A DNA stretch of 64,000 nt from Paractinoplanes durhamensis (lineage in GTDB: Bacteria; Actinomycetota; Actinomycetes; Mycobacteriales; Micromonosporaceae). The stretch is from assembly GCF_016862175.1 (NCBI RefSeq), contig NZ_BOML01000013.1, forward strand, positions 124,001 to 188,000, written 5' to 3'. Of the stretch, positions 43,094 through 52,307 are shown in pieces; the stretch's first letter is position 1, and each line of letters opens with the position of its first letter. Position numbers and translations under genes: made by a program. The notes beneath the pieces were generated by a model. It searched no databases, had not been told where the DNA came from, and was given only the letters and a program-made list of their open reading frames with translations.

Positions 43094-44842
43094 TCAGCTG
43101 ACGGTGAGCGCGGTGTCGTCGATGACGAAGGACGTCTTCAGCGAGGAGTCCTCGACCCCGGTGAACTTCAGGGTGACGGTCTGCCCGGCGAAGGCGGCCA
43201 GGCTGTAGGAGCGCAGGGTGTACGCGCTCGCGTTGAGGTTGGAGAACACCTGCAGCGTGGTGGTGCCGACCTGCACGGTCAGCTTGTCGTACTGGCTCGT
43301 GGTGGTCGTCTCCGACGTGCTGATCTTCAGGTAGAAGGACAGCGCGTACGAGGTGCACCCGGACGGCAGGGTCACCGACTGGGACAGGGTGTCGGTGTGG
43401 GTCGAGCCGTAGCCGTCGAGCCACGCGTTGCGGGTGCCGGTCCGCGGCGCGCCGTCACCGGTGTTCGCGCCGACGACCCCGGACGAACCGGTCCACGAGG
43501 TGGTGGCGTTCTCGAAGCCGGGGTCGGCGAGCTTCTGGCCGGCGCCGGTGCAGCCGCCGCCGGTCCCGTTGACCGTCAGCGTGTACGACGCGGTGTGGGT
43601 CGCCGAGCCGGTTCCGGTCACCGTGATGGTGTACGAACCGGCCGCCGCGGCCGCGGTGGTCGCGATCGTCACCGTCGACGATCCGCCGGAGGTGACCGAC
43701 GCCGGGCTGAAGCTCACCGTGACGCCGGAGGGCGCGCCGGAGCTGGTCAGCGCCACGGTCTGCGCGCTGCCGGAGGTGGTGGCGGTGCTCACCGTGGCGG
43801 TGGCCGAGGAGCCGGCGGTCACCGAGCCCGTGCTCGGGCTCAGCGCCACCGAGAAGTCGTTGACCGGTGTGCTGGTGCCGCTGGTGGTGAGCGTCCAGAG
43901 GGCGTACTCCTCGGCGTTGGCCCAGCGGCCCAGCGAGGTGACGTTGATGTTCGACGGGTACGAGTCGCAGGCCTTGTGGTAGCACGGGTCGTAGGCCGCG
44001 CCGGCGGTGCCGCCCCACTTGGCCACCTGGGCGCTGGTCTTGGTGTAGCTGGCGCCGGTCGAGTTGATCGACGACGGGATGCCGGCGTTGCGGAACGAAC
44101 CGTCGTCGCTGCAGCACTCGGTCGACGTCTCGGTGGCGACGCTGATCGACGTGAAGTACTCCCGCAGCTTCACCGCGACGGCGTCGGTGCCGGTCACGAA
44201 GTAGCCGCCGTTGGTGGAGGCGATCATGTCGAACGTGCCGTACGCCTTGATCGCGGTCTTCTGCGCCGTGGTGAGCGAGTTGACGTAGAACTTGGAGCCG
44301 ATCAGCCCCTGCTCCTCGCCGGCCCACCAGCCGAGCCGCAGGTGGTTGGTCATGGTCGGGTTGCTCGCCGCGAACTGCAGCGCGGCCTCGAGCAGCGACG
44401 CCGTACCGGAACCGTCGTCGTTGATGCCCGGCCCGGCCGACACGCTGTCGGAGTGGGCACCGAACATGTAGGTGTTGCTGGTGTCGCCGCCCGGCCAGTC
44501 GGCGATGATGTTCTTCGCGGAGCCCCCGGTGCACGTGGTGCAGGTCTGCACGGTGACGGTGTAACCGGCCGCGGTCAGCTTCTGCTGCAGGTATGTCGTC
44601 GTCGCGGTGTGCCCCGCCGTGCCGGTGGCCCGGTTACCACCGTTGCTGGTGGCGATGGTCTGCAGCTGCTGCAGGTGGGCCTGGACGTTGGCGACACTGA
44701 CGGTGGGCGCGGCCAGCAGGGTGGGCGCTGCCGCCGACACGGGTGTGCCGGTCGAGGCCGCCGCCGGCAGGGCGCTGAACGCCACCGCCGCCGCGACGAA
44801 AACAGCTAGGGCAGGTCCTGCCGTCACCGTTCTGAATCTCAT
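43094..44842 (-). CDS. Secreted M28 zinc aminopeptidase with C-terminal binding domains
   Basis: 582 aa. Signal peptide to about residue 30. The M28 catalytic domain (about 50-320) has co-catalytic zinc ligands His130 (FGAHSDS), Asp142 (NDDGSG), Glu177, Asp205 (TFDMIAST) and His289 (DPCYHKACD), with Glu176 as general base. This is the Streptomyces aminopeptidase arrangement. An Ig-like domain (about 328-425, VNDFSVALSPSTGSVTAGSS) follows. The last domain (about 430-582) begins QKLADPGFENATTSW and resembles a carbohydrate- or surface-binding beta-sandwich. AGGAGCCCCC precedes ATG 44842. It would trim peptides released by the neighbouring S1 protease. Confidence 0.93.
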   Translation of the reverse strand: MRFRTVTAGPALAVFVAAAVAFSALPAAASTGTPVSAAAPTLLAAPTVSVANVQAHLQQLQTIATSNGGNRATGTAGHTATTTYLQQKLTAAGYTVTVQTCTTCTGGSAKNIIADWPGGDTSNTYMFGAHSDSVSAGPGINDDGSGTASLLEAALQFAASNPTMTNHLRLGWWAGEEQGLIGSKFYVNSLTTAQKTAIKAYGTFDMIASTNGGYFVTGTDAVAVKLREYFTSISVATETSTECCSDDGSFRNAGIPSSINSTGASYTKTSAQVAKWGGTAGAAYDPCYHKACDSYPSNINVTSLGRWANAEEYALWTLTTSGTSTPVNDFSVALSPSTGSVTAGSSATATVSTATTSGSAQTVALTSSGAPSGVTVSFSPASVTSGGSSTVTIATTAAAAAGSYTITVTGTGSATHTASYTLTVNGTGGGCTGAGQKLADPGFENATTSWTGSSGVVGANTGDGAPRTGTRNAWLDGYGSTHTDTLSQSVTLPSGCTSYALSFYLKISTSETTTTSQYDKLTVQVGTTTLQVFSNLNASAYTLRSYSLAAFAGQTVTLKFTGVEDSSLKTSFVIDDTALTVS

Positions 44843-44972
44843 GGGGGCTCCTAGGTCGAGGCCGATTCACGGCTGGCCGTAGGAGAACAGGAAGATGACA
44901 CCCGGCACAAGATATCGAAACATCTATATTGATCAGCTCGCCGGCTCCGTCGTCACCCGACGACCCTGACCG

Positions 44973-45481
44973 TCAGGCACTGGCGCGCAGGTAGGTCAGG
45001 GTCGCCAGGACGCGGCGGTTCGTCGCGGCGCTGAGCGGGATGTCGAACTTGGTCAGGATGCTGCTGACGTGCTTGACCACGGCGGCGTCGGTGACGTGCA
45101 GGCGGCCGCCGATCGCGGCGTTGGAGTGACCCTCGGCCAGCAACGTCAGCACCTCCCGCTCGCGCGGCGTCAGCACCGCGAGGGGGTCGCGCGGACCGTG
45201 CAGCAGGTGCTTGATCACCTCGGGTCGATCGCGGTGCCGCCGCCCACCACGGTCCGCAGCGTCCCGGCGAACTCGGCCACGTCCGCCACCCGGTCCTTCA
45301 GCAGGTAGCCGACCCGCCGGTCGTCGCCGCTCTCCAGCAGCGCCGCCGCGTACTCCGCCTGGACGAACTGGCTGAGCAGCACCACCGCGGCCAGCACCGT
45401 GAAGTCGAACCGGGAAAGCAGCCCGACCAGCCCTTCCCGCAGGAGCACCTCGTCCTCGGCCAGCACGACGGTCACGGGCAT
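44973..45481 (-). pseudogene. NarL/LuxR-type response regulator, deleted and frameshifted
   Basis: The ATG at 45481 starts a receiver (MPVTVVLAEDEVLLREGLVG, LLSRFDFTVLAAV). It jumps directly to VVLLSQFVQAEYAAALLESG at about 45385. The segment that should contain the phosphoryl-accepting Asp and the 'DIRMPP' loop is missing, roughly 40 residues. A base is then lost near 45220: GGGTAIDPR ends at a stop, while the true continuation EVIKHLLHGPRDPLAVLTPR and the LuxR helix-turn-helix (LTLLAEGHSNAAIGGRLHVT) lie in the next frame to 44973. The protein cannot be phosphorylated normally, and translation would stop early. Confidence 0.8.
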
Positions 45482-46247
45482 GGCATCTCCACGCGCAGCA
45501 GGGTGGGGCCGCCGGCCGGGCTGGCCAGCAGGAGCGCTCGGTCTCGTACGCGTCGACCAGCCGGGCCCGGGAGCGGGTGACCTCGCGCAGCTCGGCCGTC
45601 TCGGGCGGTCCGCCGAGCAGCCGCCGGGCGACCGCGCCCTGGATCGCGGCGATCAGCGCGGCCAGGTAGATCAGCACCGGGATCAGCAGCACGCCCAGCA
45701 CTGCGAGGGGGATGGCCTGCCCGACGTTGTCGACGGTGGCCCCCAGCACCGATATCTGCTCGCTGTCACCGACCAGGAAGGGCCCGGCGACCAGGCTCGA
45801 TGCGACGATGGCGAGGACGCCCCAGATCCCGTACAGAATGGGAACCAGACCGGCCACCCACAGAGCGTGACCGACTTCCATCCAGGTTGCCGGTGTTCGG
45901 TATCGGGCGACAAGCCCGGGCCACCGCCTCGGTGGCAGCGGTCGACGGTCGATCAGGCCGAGCCGAAAGCGCTCGATCACGGTGACCGGCACGACGGCGA
46001 TCGGCGCGATCGCGAGCACCATCAGCGCCACAAAGGTCAGAAACACCACGATCGGCAGCTCGACCGGGCGCTTGTTGCTGACATCGCTGATCACCTTGAG
46101 AAGCGGAGAGACAAGAAGAAAAAGGCCGATGGACAGTACGGCTGACACGGGAACCGTGGTCGCCAGGTAGGCCAGCGCGCGCCATGGCCAAGCGGTGCCG
46201 AGGAAGCGGCGCCGGCGGATCGCTACCGGGAGGGTGTCAGTCGTCAT
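45472..46247 (-). pseudogene. Sensor histidine kinase lacking its catalytic core
   Basis: The N-terminal part is intact: about four to six membrane segments (LAYLATTVPVSAVLSIGLFL, VVFLTFVALMVLAIAPIAVV and others) and the linker SRARLVDAYETER that normally leads into the His-containing dimerisation helix. Near 45535 it joins, out of frame, to LLLASPAGGPTLLRVEMP, the end expected after an ATPase domain. The His helix and whole ATP-binding domain, some 180-200 residues, are gone. The remaining 3' end overlaps the regulator start as in intact pairs of this family. The sensor half could still be made as a fusion with a nonsense tail. Confidence 0.8.
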
Positions 46248-46455
46248 GGCCGAAACGCTAGTCAGTGCGGCTCGGGCCGGGCCATGGCTCCAGCTGTACT
46301 CTTCGAGGTAGACCTAGCCCCACTGCGCTTCGCTACCGCTGCTGTTCCGGACGATGTTCACCGGCGCGAGTGTCCTCGCCGCCGACGGGGCCACGCTCGT
46401 CGCCAACGTCAAATAGCATGGGCCGCTGGCGACGCAGGGCTACCGGAAGAGTGCG
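46248..46455 (+). other. Intergenic region with a possible gene-end relic
   Basis: This stretch separates the decayed kinase gene from the membrane-protein gene. One short plus-strand frame ends at 46417 with LLFRTMFTGASVLAADGATL then VANVK and stop, which looks like the C-terminus of a lost protein. No start, ribosome site or matching N-terminal part is visible. A purine-poor GTGCGATG context precedes the following gene. No clear promoter seen. Confidence 0.25.
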
Positions 46456-48117
46456 ATGAACACTTTCCATGGCAGAACAGCGCAGACGGTCGGCGTGGCG
46501 ACGGCCGCGGGTGCGGCCTTGGCCGCGAGTGTGGTGGCCGCGCTGCCGGACCTCAACGGCGACGTACGGTACGCCTTGGGCGGCCTCGAGGTGTCCGGGC
46601 GCGGCGGCGTCAGCGTCTGGGACATCTTCGTCTCCCGCCCACTGGCCTACAAACTGCTGATGGCCGGCCTCGACGAGGTCCGCATCCTGCTGGTCGGCGA
46701 CGGCTCCGGCAACACCACGAACCTGGTGCTGCGCCTCGAGACGTACGTCCTGGTGGTGGCCGTCATCGCTCTTCTGTTCGTGGGTGTCCGGCGCTACGCC
46801 GGACAGCCGGCGGCGGCCGGGCTGGCCGCCGCCAGCGGCCTGTCGCTGATCGTCGCCCCGCCCTGGCACTTCCTGGAGCCCGACTGGGTCGCCGCGCTCA
46901 TCGCCGTGCTGACCATCGGCGCCGCATGCGCGCCCCGGCAGTGGTGGCTGGGCGCCCTGCTGGCCGGCCCCGCCGCGATGCTGGTGGTAGCGGTGAAGGC
47001 CTCCACCTTCCCGATCGCCCTGATCGCCCTGATCGTCATCGCCGTGCTCGACCGGCGCCGCGCCATAGGGGCCACGCTGTCCACGGTGGCCTGGGTAGCC
47101 GTCTGGTATGTCCTGACCAAGCACTTCCAGCCCTGGGAGTGGACCTGGCTGAGCGACCTGGCCAACCTGGTGCACGCCAAACCGCAGGGCATCCACCTGG
47201 ACGACCTGCGAAAGCTGCGCTTCTCGATCGGCGACGCGGCGGTGCTGAGCCCGGTCCTGGTGCTGGCCCCGGCCGCGGCGGCCGCGCTGATCACCCGCTC
47301 GTCCGGCCACCGGCGCTGGATCGGCGTGGTGGTCGCGGTTGTCGCGGGCGGGTTGTCGCTGGCCCCCGCATACGGCCAGGGCGAGTTCTTCAACTACCAC
47401 TTCGCGTCGACCGTGGTGCTCTCCGCCGGGGTGTGCGGCGCTGCTTTCGCCCTCTGCCCCGGCTTCCGGCTGCCTCTCGTCGCCGCCGCCGTGCTGGTGA
47501 CCGGCCTCAGCATCGTGCTGCTGCACCAGCCCGCCCACTGGCGGCTGTCGCACTCCGGGCCGGTGGTCTGGGCGTACGAACTCGCCGCGGCCCTCTTCGC
47601 CGTCGCCGCTTGGTTCCTGGCGGGCCGGCTGCCGCTCTCCGTGCCGTGGCCCGCCGGCGTGGTGGCGATCTCCTTCGCGCTGCTGCCACCGGTGCTGCCC
47701 GGTTTCCCATACGCGTTCAGCACCTACGACTACACCATCCCGGTCGCGCGGTCGGCGGACGCGGCCCTGGTCGACCTCGGCAAGCGGCTGGGCCCGGACA
47801 CCCCGGTGCTCTACCTGACATACGGCCCCTTGAACCACGCCATCGGCAACCCGACGTCGTGCCGCTACCCGTCACCGCTGTGGTTGCAGCGAGGCGCCCT
47901 CCTCCCCCGCATGCGCACCCGCCCGAGCTACGCCGACAACCTCCGCTGCCTGACCGAGGACCAGGACGTCAAATACCTGATCGTCCAGCCCACATGGTTC
48001 AGCATCCCGAAGTCGACCCCCGAGGTGCAGGCCTTGATCAACGACCGCTTCGACTGCTCCCCAGCAGCCCTGATCCCCTCCCCACCGTCACTGGTCGTCT
48101 GCCCGGCCAGGGGGTAG
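46456..48117 (+). CDS. Polytopic membrane protein, possible GT-C-type glycosyltransferase
   Basis: 553 aa with about eleven hydrophobic segments and a soluble C-terminal part (about 445-553). The first external loop has acidic residues (PDLNGDVRYALGG). The C-terminal end contains LTYGPLNHAIGNPTSCRY, RTRPSYADNLRCLTEDQDVK and PSPPSLVVCPARG. Overall architecture (many helices, then a globular tail) resembles GT-C sugar transferases that use polyprenyl-phosphate donors, but no diagnostic motif is secure. ATG 46456 is the likely start. The last 305 bases recur as a direct repeat 5567 bp downstream (see the repeat entries). The gene is the intact copy. Confidence 0.7.
   Translation: MNTFHGRTAQTVGVATAAGAALAASVVAALPDLNGDVRYALGGLEVSGRGGVSVWDIFVSRPLAYKLLMAGLDEVRILLVGDGSGNTTNLVLRLETYVLVVAVIALLFVGVRRYAGQPAAAGLAAASGLSLIVAPPWHFLEPDWVAALIAVLTIGAACAPRQWWLGALLAGPAAMLVVAVKASTFPIALIALIVIAVLDRRRAIGATLSTVAWVAVWYVLTKHFQPWEWTWLSDLANLVHAKPQGIHLDDLRKLRFSIGDAAVLSPVLVLAPAAAAALITRSSGHRRWIGVVVAVVAGGLSLAPAYGQGEFFNYHFASTVVLSAGVCGAAFALCPGFRLPLVAAAVLVTGLSIVLLHQPAHWRLSHSGPVVWAYELAAALFAVAAWFLAGRLPLSVPWPAGVVAISFALLPPVLPGFPYAFSTYDYTIPVARSADAALVDLGKRLGPDTPVLYLTYGPLNHAIGNPTSCRYPSPLWLQRGALLPRMRTRPSYADNLRCLTEDQDVKYLIVQPTWFSIPKSTPEVQALINDRFDCSPAALIPSPPSLVVCPARG
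47813..48117 (+). repeat. 305-bp direct repeat, copy 1 (3' end of membrane-protein gene)
   Basis: The last 305 bases of the membrane-protein gene, ending exactly at its TAG. They recur at 53380-53684 in the same orientation with no gaps. By eye I find only three differences: T/C at 48023, A/G at 48065 and G/A at 48091. All are synonymous in the reading frame. Sequence beyond the stop codon is not shared with copy 2. Confidence 0.9.
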
Positions 48118-48283
48118 CTGGGCGAGTGCCGTCGCGCTTCACCACTGCTGCCAGCCCTTCTTTCAGAAGGACTGAGTCGCCTGTCCACATTTGGGGCTAT
48201 CGCCGCAGCACCCCGGTCGACACGGTATTTCGTCGATACGATGACACCGGACGGTCAGCCCTGGCGGTGTCACGAGGAGGCTC

Positions 48284-51200
48284 ATGTCCTATCCGGCGAC
48301 CACGGCCCTCGACCGAGTGAGTCAAGCCACCGTATACATCACCGCGGGCCGACACACCGGAACCGGCTTCTTCATCGACCGGAACATCATCCTGACATGC
48401 GCGCACGTGGTCGCCCACGCGAAACGGCGCAGGCATGACGCCGCGAACCGGCTCGAGGTCGGCATCCGGGTCGGGGAGCAGGACGTCTCCGGGGTGGTCC
48501 TGAACCGCTATCCGTCGGGTAACTCCACCGGCGGTGCCCACCCGTTCCCCGACCTGGCGTTCATCGGCTTGGACGCCAACATCGACCACCCGATCGCCGA
48601 GACAGCATCACTGCTACTCAAGTTCAAGCAGAACCAGGACGCCGAGCTCATCGCGTATGGCTTCAACCACAGCGGGCCTCTAGGCAACGCCGCCGTCGAC
48701 GTCGTCCGGATGGCGGTCGAGGGGCCGAGCGGGCCATTCGTCAAAGTGAGTGTCGAGACGGGTGTCGTTCCCGGCATGAGCGGGGCGCCGGTCATAGACA
48801 GATCCACCGGCCAAGTCTGCGCGATGCTCAAGTACTACGACTTCGAACAGAGGGCTGCCTGGCTCATCGACGCGGTCGACTTCAAGAACCGCTTGGATCG
48901 CATCCGCGGCGTCATCGGGCAGTTCACCCCGCGCAGACCGATGCTCTATCTTCCTGAACCGGGCAACCCTCTGCATCGGATGCTGGTCGCTCAGCGCCGG
49001 GTGGCCGAGGAACTGCCGTACCAGATCGTCGAGGGCGAGGTGCCGCTCTCCACCGTGTATGTCGAGCAGCGAGCCGAATCGTGGCGCGCGAAGCGTAACC
49101 GTGCCGTTGTCCAGGATGCCCTGGCGCCGCTAGAACCGTCTGCCATTCCGGCCACGGAAATGCTCAAGCGGCATCGCAACGCGCTCGTGATCAGCGACCC
49201 GGGCGGCGGGAAGTCGACACTGCTCCAACACATAGTGTCAGTGTCTGCGGCCTGGTGGTCACAGCCGGAACAGCCGGGCGAGGGCGAGGAGCCGCCGATC
49301 GGTCCCGTGGTGGCGATCCGCTGCGCGGCCACACGTCTGCTCACCAGCGCGAGCTGGTTCGACTCGGTGGCCCAGGCGGTCAACGCGGACCTGCACGGCT
49401 TCCTAGCTTCGTCGGTCACGGCGTCGCTGTTCGAAAAGCCTCCCGCTCCCGGAGTCGACTGGCTTGTCTTGATAGACGGTCTCGACGAGGTCTTCAACCC
49501 GCGGCAGCGGGCCGTTCTGATCAAAATACTCGCCGAGCACATCGCCACCTACGGCAAACAGGCCCGGTTCGTGGTGTCCAGCCGGATGCTGAGTGCGAAG
49601 GAGTTCCACAACCTGCGGTCGCTGGCGGCCGGTATAGATCAGGACCACCGGCTCGGCGAGTACAACCTCAGACCGTTCGATCGCACGGCGGTTGAGGAGT
49701 TCGCGCACCGCTGGTATCAGCTACGCGATCCAGCCGCCGCAGAACAACGCCGGGACAGCTTTCTGCGGCAGGTGGACTCCCACCGCATGATGCCCATCGT
49801 GCGGATCCCGCTGCTTTGCACGATCGCGGCGGACGTGCATCAGCACTACCCCGACGAGGAACTGCCAAAGGGGCGTACTGGTCTCTACCGGCGTTTCGTC
49901 GACACCCTCCTCAAGGGCCGGCAGACCTTCCCGGATGTACGGGCCAAGGTAGTCCAGCAGCTACGCGATCTCGGTGCCGAGGCGGAGGCCTTCGGCGAGA
50001 CCTTGTTTTCGCTCAGACGGCAGTGCGTCACTCACCTCGCCGTCGAATGGCTCGAGCACCACCGGCATCCCAGCATCCCCGTGGTGCGGTCGTGGCTCGC
50101 AGCTCGGAACGTGCCGGTCCCCGAGGACGTCACCGACCAGCACATCACCGACTCGATCCTCAGCACGGGCCTGATCGTGAACCGCGCCGACGGACTGGAG
50201 TTCACGCATCAGAGCATCGCCGAGTACCTCTTCGGCCTCGAACAGGCAAGGGACCTTGACGGGGCGTGGTGGCTCGCCCAGGTCGAGGCCCACGGTGCGT
50301 CGAGCACCGCATTGTTCGCGCTGGGTGCCTACGCCGACGCCGGGCACGACCCGGCGCCGATGTTCCGGGGTCTGGCGCAGCCGGGGCCTGGCCGCCAGTA
50401 CCCCCAGCTGGCGGAACTCGCTGCCGTGCTTGCGGACGGGTCCGCGGAGCCATCGGGCGGTCGGATGCTTGCCGACCTCACCATGGAGGCGGTGGAGAAG
50501 GCAGCGGTGGCGCCACAGCGAACGCTGCGCGCGGTCGGTCAGGCGGCCCGAGCAGTGCTGCACCGGTCGCCCGACGCGACACGGCTCGTCGAGTTGATCA
50601 ATAGCCCAGACACCCCGGAACCGAAGCGCATCGAGATTGCCACAGTACTGTTCGCTGACGGAGACGCGGATATCCGCCAACATGGGCAGCGGGTACTTTC
50701 CCAGCTCGCGTACGGCGGGCGGCGCTCCGCGGAGATGCGGTTGCCCGCGCTGCGCGTACTGGCCGACGCCGGCGACGATCACGAGCGGCGCAGCGCCTTG
50801 CAGCACATCTCCGCCATCGCGCGCAGCGGGTCGGCGCCACACGTCCGGGTCACCACGATGGCCACCCTCATAGACCTCAGGGAGCCGGCGGATGCACTGG
50901 CAGCCGTGGCTGGCCGGCTGGTCGATCCGGGCCTGGAGGGCAACCGGCTCCTGACGATGAGCAGCGAGGTCCAGGCTCTCCAGGACCTCACCGACAAGTG
51001 GCTGAACACGAAGGCGGGACAGCCGAACTCCGAATCAGTCCGCAGCCCGCAGCCGGCGGTCGCCCAGGTCTGGTCCGCGCCGCGGACACTCACGACGGAG
51101 GAACGACGGGAGAAGCGGGTGGCGACGTTCGCCCTCGCCGATATCGCGGCCCGGCTGACCGGCCGGGTACCACCCGGCCGGGTCGAGGCCTCGATGTCCG

Positions 51201-51832
51201 CCGTCATGCACGACCGGTCGATCGGCTGGGACGTGCGGCAGTTCGCCGCCCGTTCCTTGGACAAGGCCGGACTAAGTCATGTCGGATCCGACCAGTTGTT
51301 GGACGATGCCGAGCGACCCGCCATCGTGCGTCTGATGGCGTGGTACGTAAAGCGGCGGGTTCACGATCCGACGAGAGCAGACGCCCTGCTGCGGTCCGTC
51401 GTGCGCAATCACCGGGCCGATCCAGCCGCTCGATCCTGCGCTCTGGGCACTCTGGCGACCAGGGGCGCCTCGGGCTGTGATTTCCTGGTCACCGTTGCAA
51501 GGGACCCGTCGGTGGAGCCGAGATTCCGGATCGAAGCAGCCACGGCTCTGGGCCGGCAGAGCAATCAGCTTGAGCTGGCACTAGGGATCCTCAGGAGGTT
51601 CGCCGAGGACGACGGCATCGGCGGTCGCGAGCGGCTGGCGGCCAAGGTGGCACGAGTGGGCCTGATCCTGGGGCCGGTCACGGAGCACCTCACCCACGGA
51701 GGACGGCTGACCCGGACGATCGAGGAGCTCGTCTGGGGCCCGCTATACGAACTGCGAAGCAGACTCATGTCGAAGATCGGCCGAGGACCACATCCGTTCC
51801 GGCTTCCCAGAGGTCGGCGCCGACCGTCGTGA
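48284..51832 (+). CDS. Trypsin-like protease-NACHT-HEAT protein (candidate NLR-like defence protein)
   Basis: 1182 aa. Residues 1-200 form a trypsin-like (S1C-type) protease: TGTGFFIDRNIILTCAHVV with His41, FPDLAFIGLD with Asp90, and VPGMSGAPVID with nucleophile Ser166. A linker (210-290) contains VPLSTVYVEQRAESW. The NACHT NTPase shows Walker A SDPGGGKSTLLQH (Lys310) and Walker B WLVLIDGLDEVF (Asp398 onward). It ends with a winged-helix-like region and EFTHQSIAEYLFG (about 645). From about 740 to 1150 come helical repeats of HEAT type. Effector, NACHT and repeat sensor is the layout of bacterial NLR-like antiphage proteins. A GAGGAGG site precedes ATG 48284. The 3' end overlaps the convergent operon by 68 bases. 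Confidence 0.88.
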   Translation: MSYPATTALDRVSQATVYITAGRHTGTGFFIDRNIILTCAHVVAHAKRRRHDAANRLEVGIRVGEQDVSGVVLNRYPSGNSTGGAHPFPDLAFIGLDANIDHPIAETASLLLKFKQNQDAELIAYGFNHSGPLGNAAVDVVRMAVEGPSGPFVKVSVETGVVPGMSGAPVIDRSTGQVCAMLKYYDFEQRAAWLIDAVDFKNRLDRIRGVIGQFTPRRPMLYLPEPGNPLHRMLVAQRRVAEELPYQIVEGEVPLSTVYVEQRAESWRAKRNRAVVQDALAPLEPSAIPATEMLKRHRNALVISDPGGGKSTLLQHIVSVSAAWWSQPEQPGEGEEPPIGPVVAIRCAATRLLTSASWFDSVAQAVNADLHGFLASSVTASLFEKPPAPGVDWLVLIDGLDEVFNPRQRAVLIKILAEHIATYGKQARFVVSSRMLSAKEFHNLRSLAAGIDQDHRLGEYNLRPFDRTAVEEFAHRWYQLRDPAAAEQRRDSFLRQVDSHRMMPIVRIPLLCTIAADVHQHYPDEELPKGRTGLYRRFVDTLLKGRQTFPDVRAKVVQQLRDLGAEAEAFGETLFSLRRQCVTHLAVEWLEHHRHPSIPVVRSWLAARNVPVPEDVTDQHITDSILSTGLIVNRADGLEFTHQSIAEYLFGLEQARDLDGAWWLAQVEAHGASSTALFALGAYADAGHDPAPMFRGLAQPGPGRQYPQLAELAAVLADGSAEPSGGRMLADLTMEAVEKAAVAPQRTLRAVGQAARAVLHRSPDATRLVELINSPDTPEPKRIEIATVLFADGDADIRQHGQRVLSQLAYGGRRSAEMRLPALRVLADAGDDHERRSALQHISAIARSGSAPHVRVTTMATLIDLREPADALAAVAGRLVDPGLEGNRLLTMSSEVQALQDLTDKWLNTKAGQPNSESVRSPQPAVAQVWSAPRTLTTEERREKRVATFALADIAARLTGRVPPGRVEASMSAVMHDRSIGWDVRQFAARSLDKAGLSHVGSDQLLDDAERPAIVRLMAWYVKRRVHDPTRADALLRSVVRNHRADPAARSCALGTLATRGASGCDFLVTVARDPSVEPRFRIEAATALGRQSNQLELALGILRRFAEDDGIGGRERLAAKVARVGLILGPVTEHLTHGGRLTRTIEELVWGPLYELRSRLMSKIGRGPHPFRLPRGRRRPS

Positions 51833-52307
51833 CCGCGCTCAACGGGCGGGTGCACCACAGCGATGCGGGATCATGCTCACAGGAGACCTCGTGCGCCGAC
51901 CAGGCGATCCCGGCGAGCAGCGCCCAAATCGCCAGTCGATGTGTGTGTCGCAGCAATGAGGGCCCGCCGGCCAGCCGAGGGACTGCCCGCATTGTCCCGC
52001 GCCCGACAGAGGCGACCGCATCACCCAGACCATGGACGAGGCTCGGCGGCCACACGCCCATCGGTCGGAACGACAACGCCAGAATTCCCTGTACGAGGAT
52101 GAGGACCAAGCACACAGCAACCACCAGCCCGGCGGCGATGGGGATGAAGACCCGGCCGATCACCCACGGCAGGAAACGGCGTACGACCCACCGAAGCGCG
52201 CGGTAGGCGATCAGCACCACCGTCGCGAACCATACATAGCGGCGCCAGTCATCGGCGGTGCGACTGGATACCCAGTCGATGATCCAAGTGGCCGCATCCT
52301 CAACCAT
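51765..52307 (-). CDS. Membrane protein of the SPFH operon
   Basis: About 180 aa. Two N-terminal hydrophobic stretches (RYVWFATVVLIAYRALRWVV, then IPIAAGLVVAVCLVLILVQG) and a third at LAIWALLAGIAWSA. Between them lies a loop with FRPMGVWPPSLVHGLGD. Two Cys near the end (SCEHDPASLWC) could pair. I place the start at ATG 52307, which overlaps the preceding gene's stop by eight bases; ATG 52334 is possible. Family unknown. The 3' 68 bases overlap the end of the NACHT gene on the opposite strand. Confidence 0.72.
   Translation of the reverse strand: MVEDAATWIIDWVSSRTADDWRRYVWFATVVLIAYRALRWVVRRFLPWVIGRVFIPIAAGLVVAVCLVLILVQGILALSFRPMGVWPPSLVHGLGDAVASVGRGTMRAVPRLAGGPSLLRHTHRLAIWALLAGIAWSAHEVSCEHDPASLWCTRPLSAVTTVGADLWEAGTDVVLGRSST

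Noticed and set aside
46248..46417. Possible small gene ending in VANVK before the membrane-protein gene
   Set aside because: No start, ribosome site or consistent upstream coding bias. Kept only as a possible relic.
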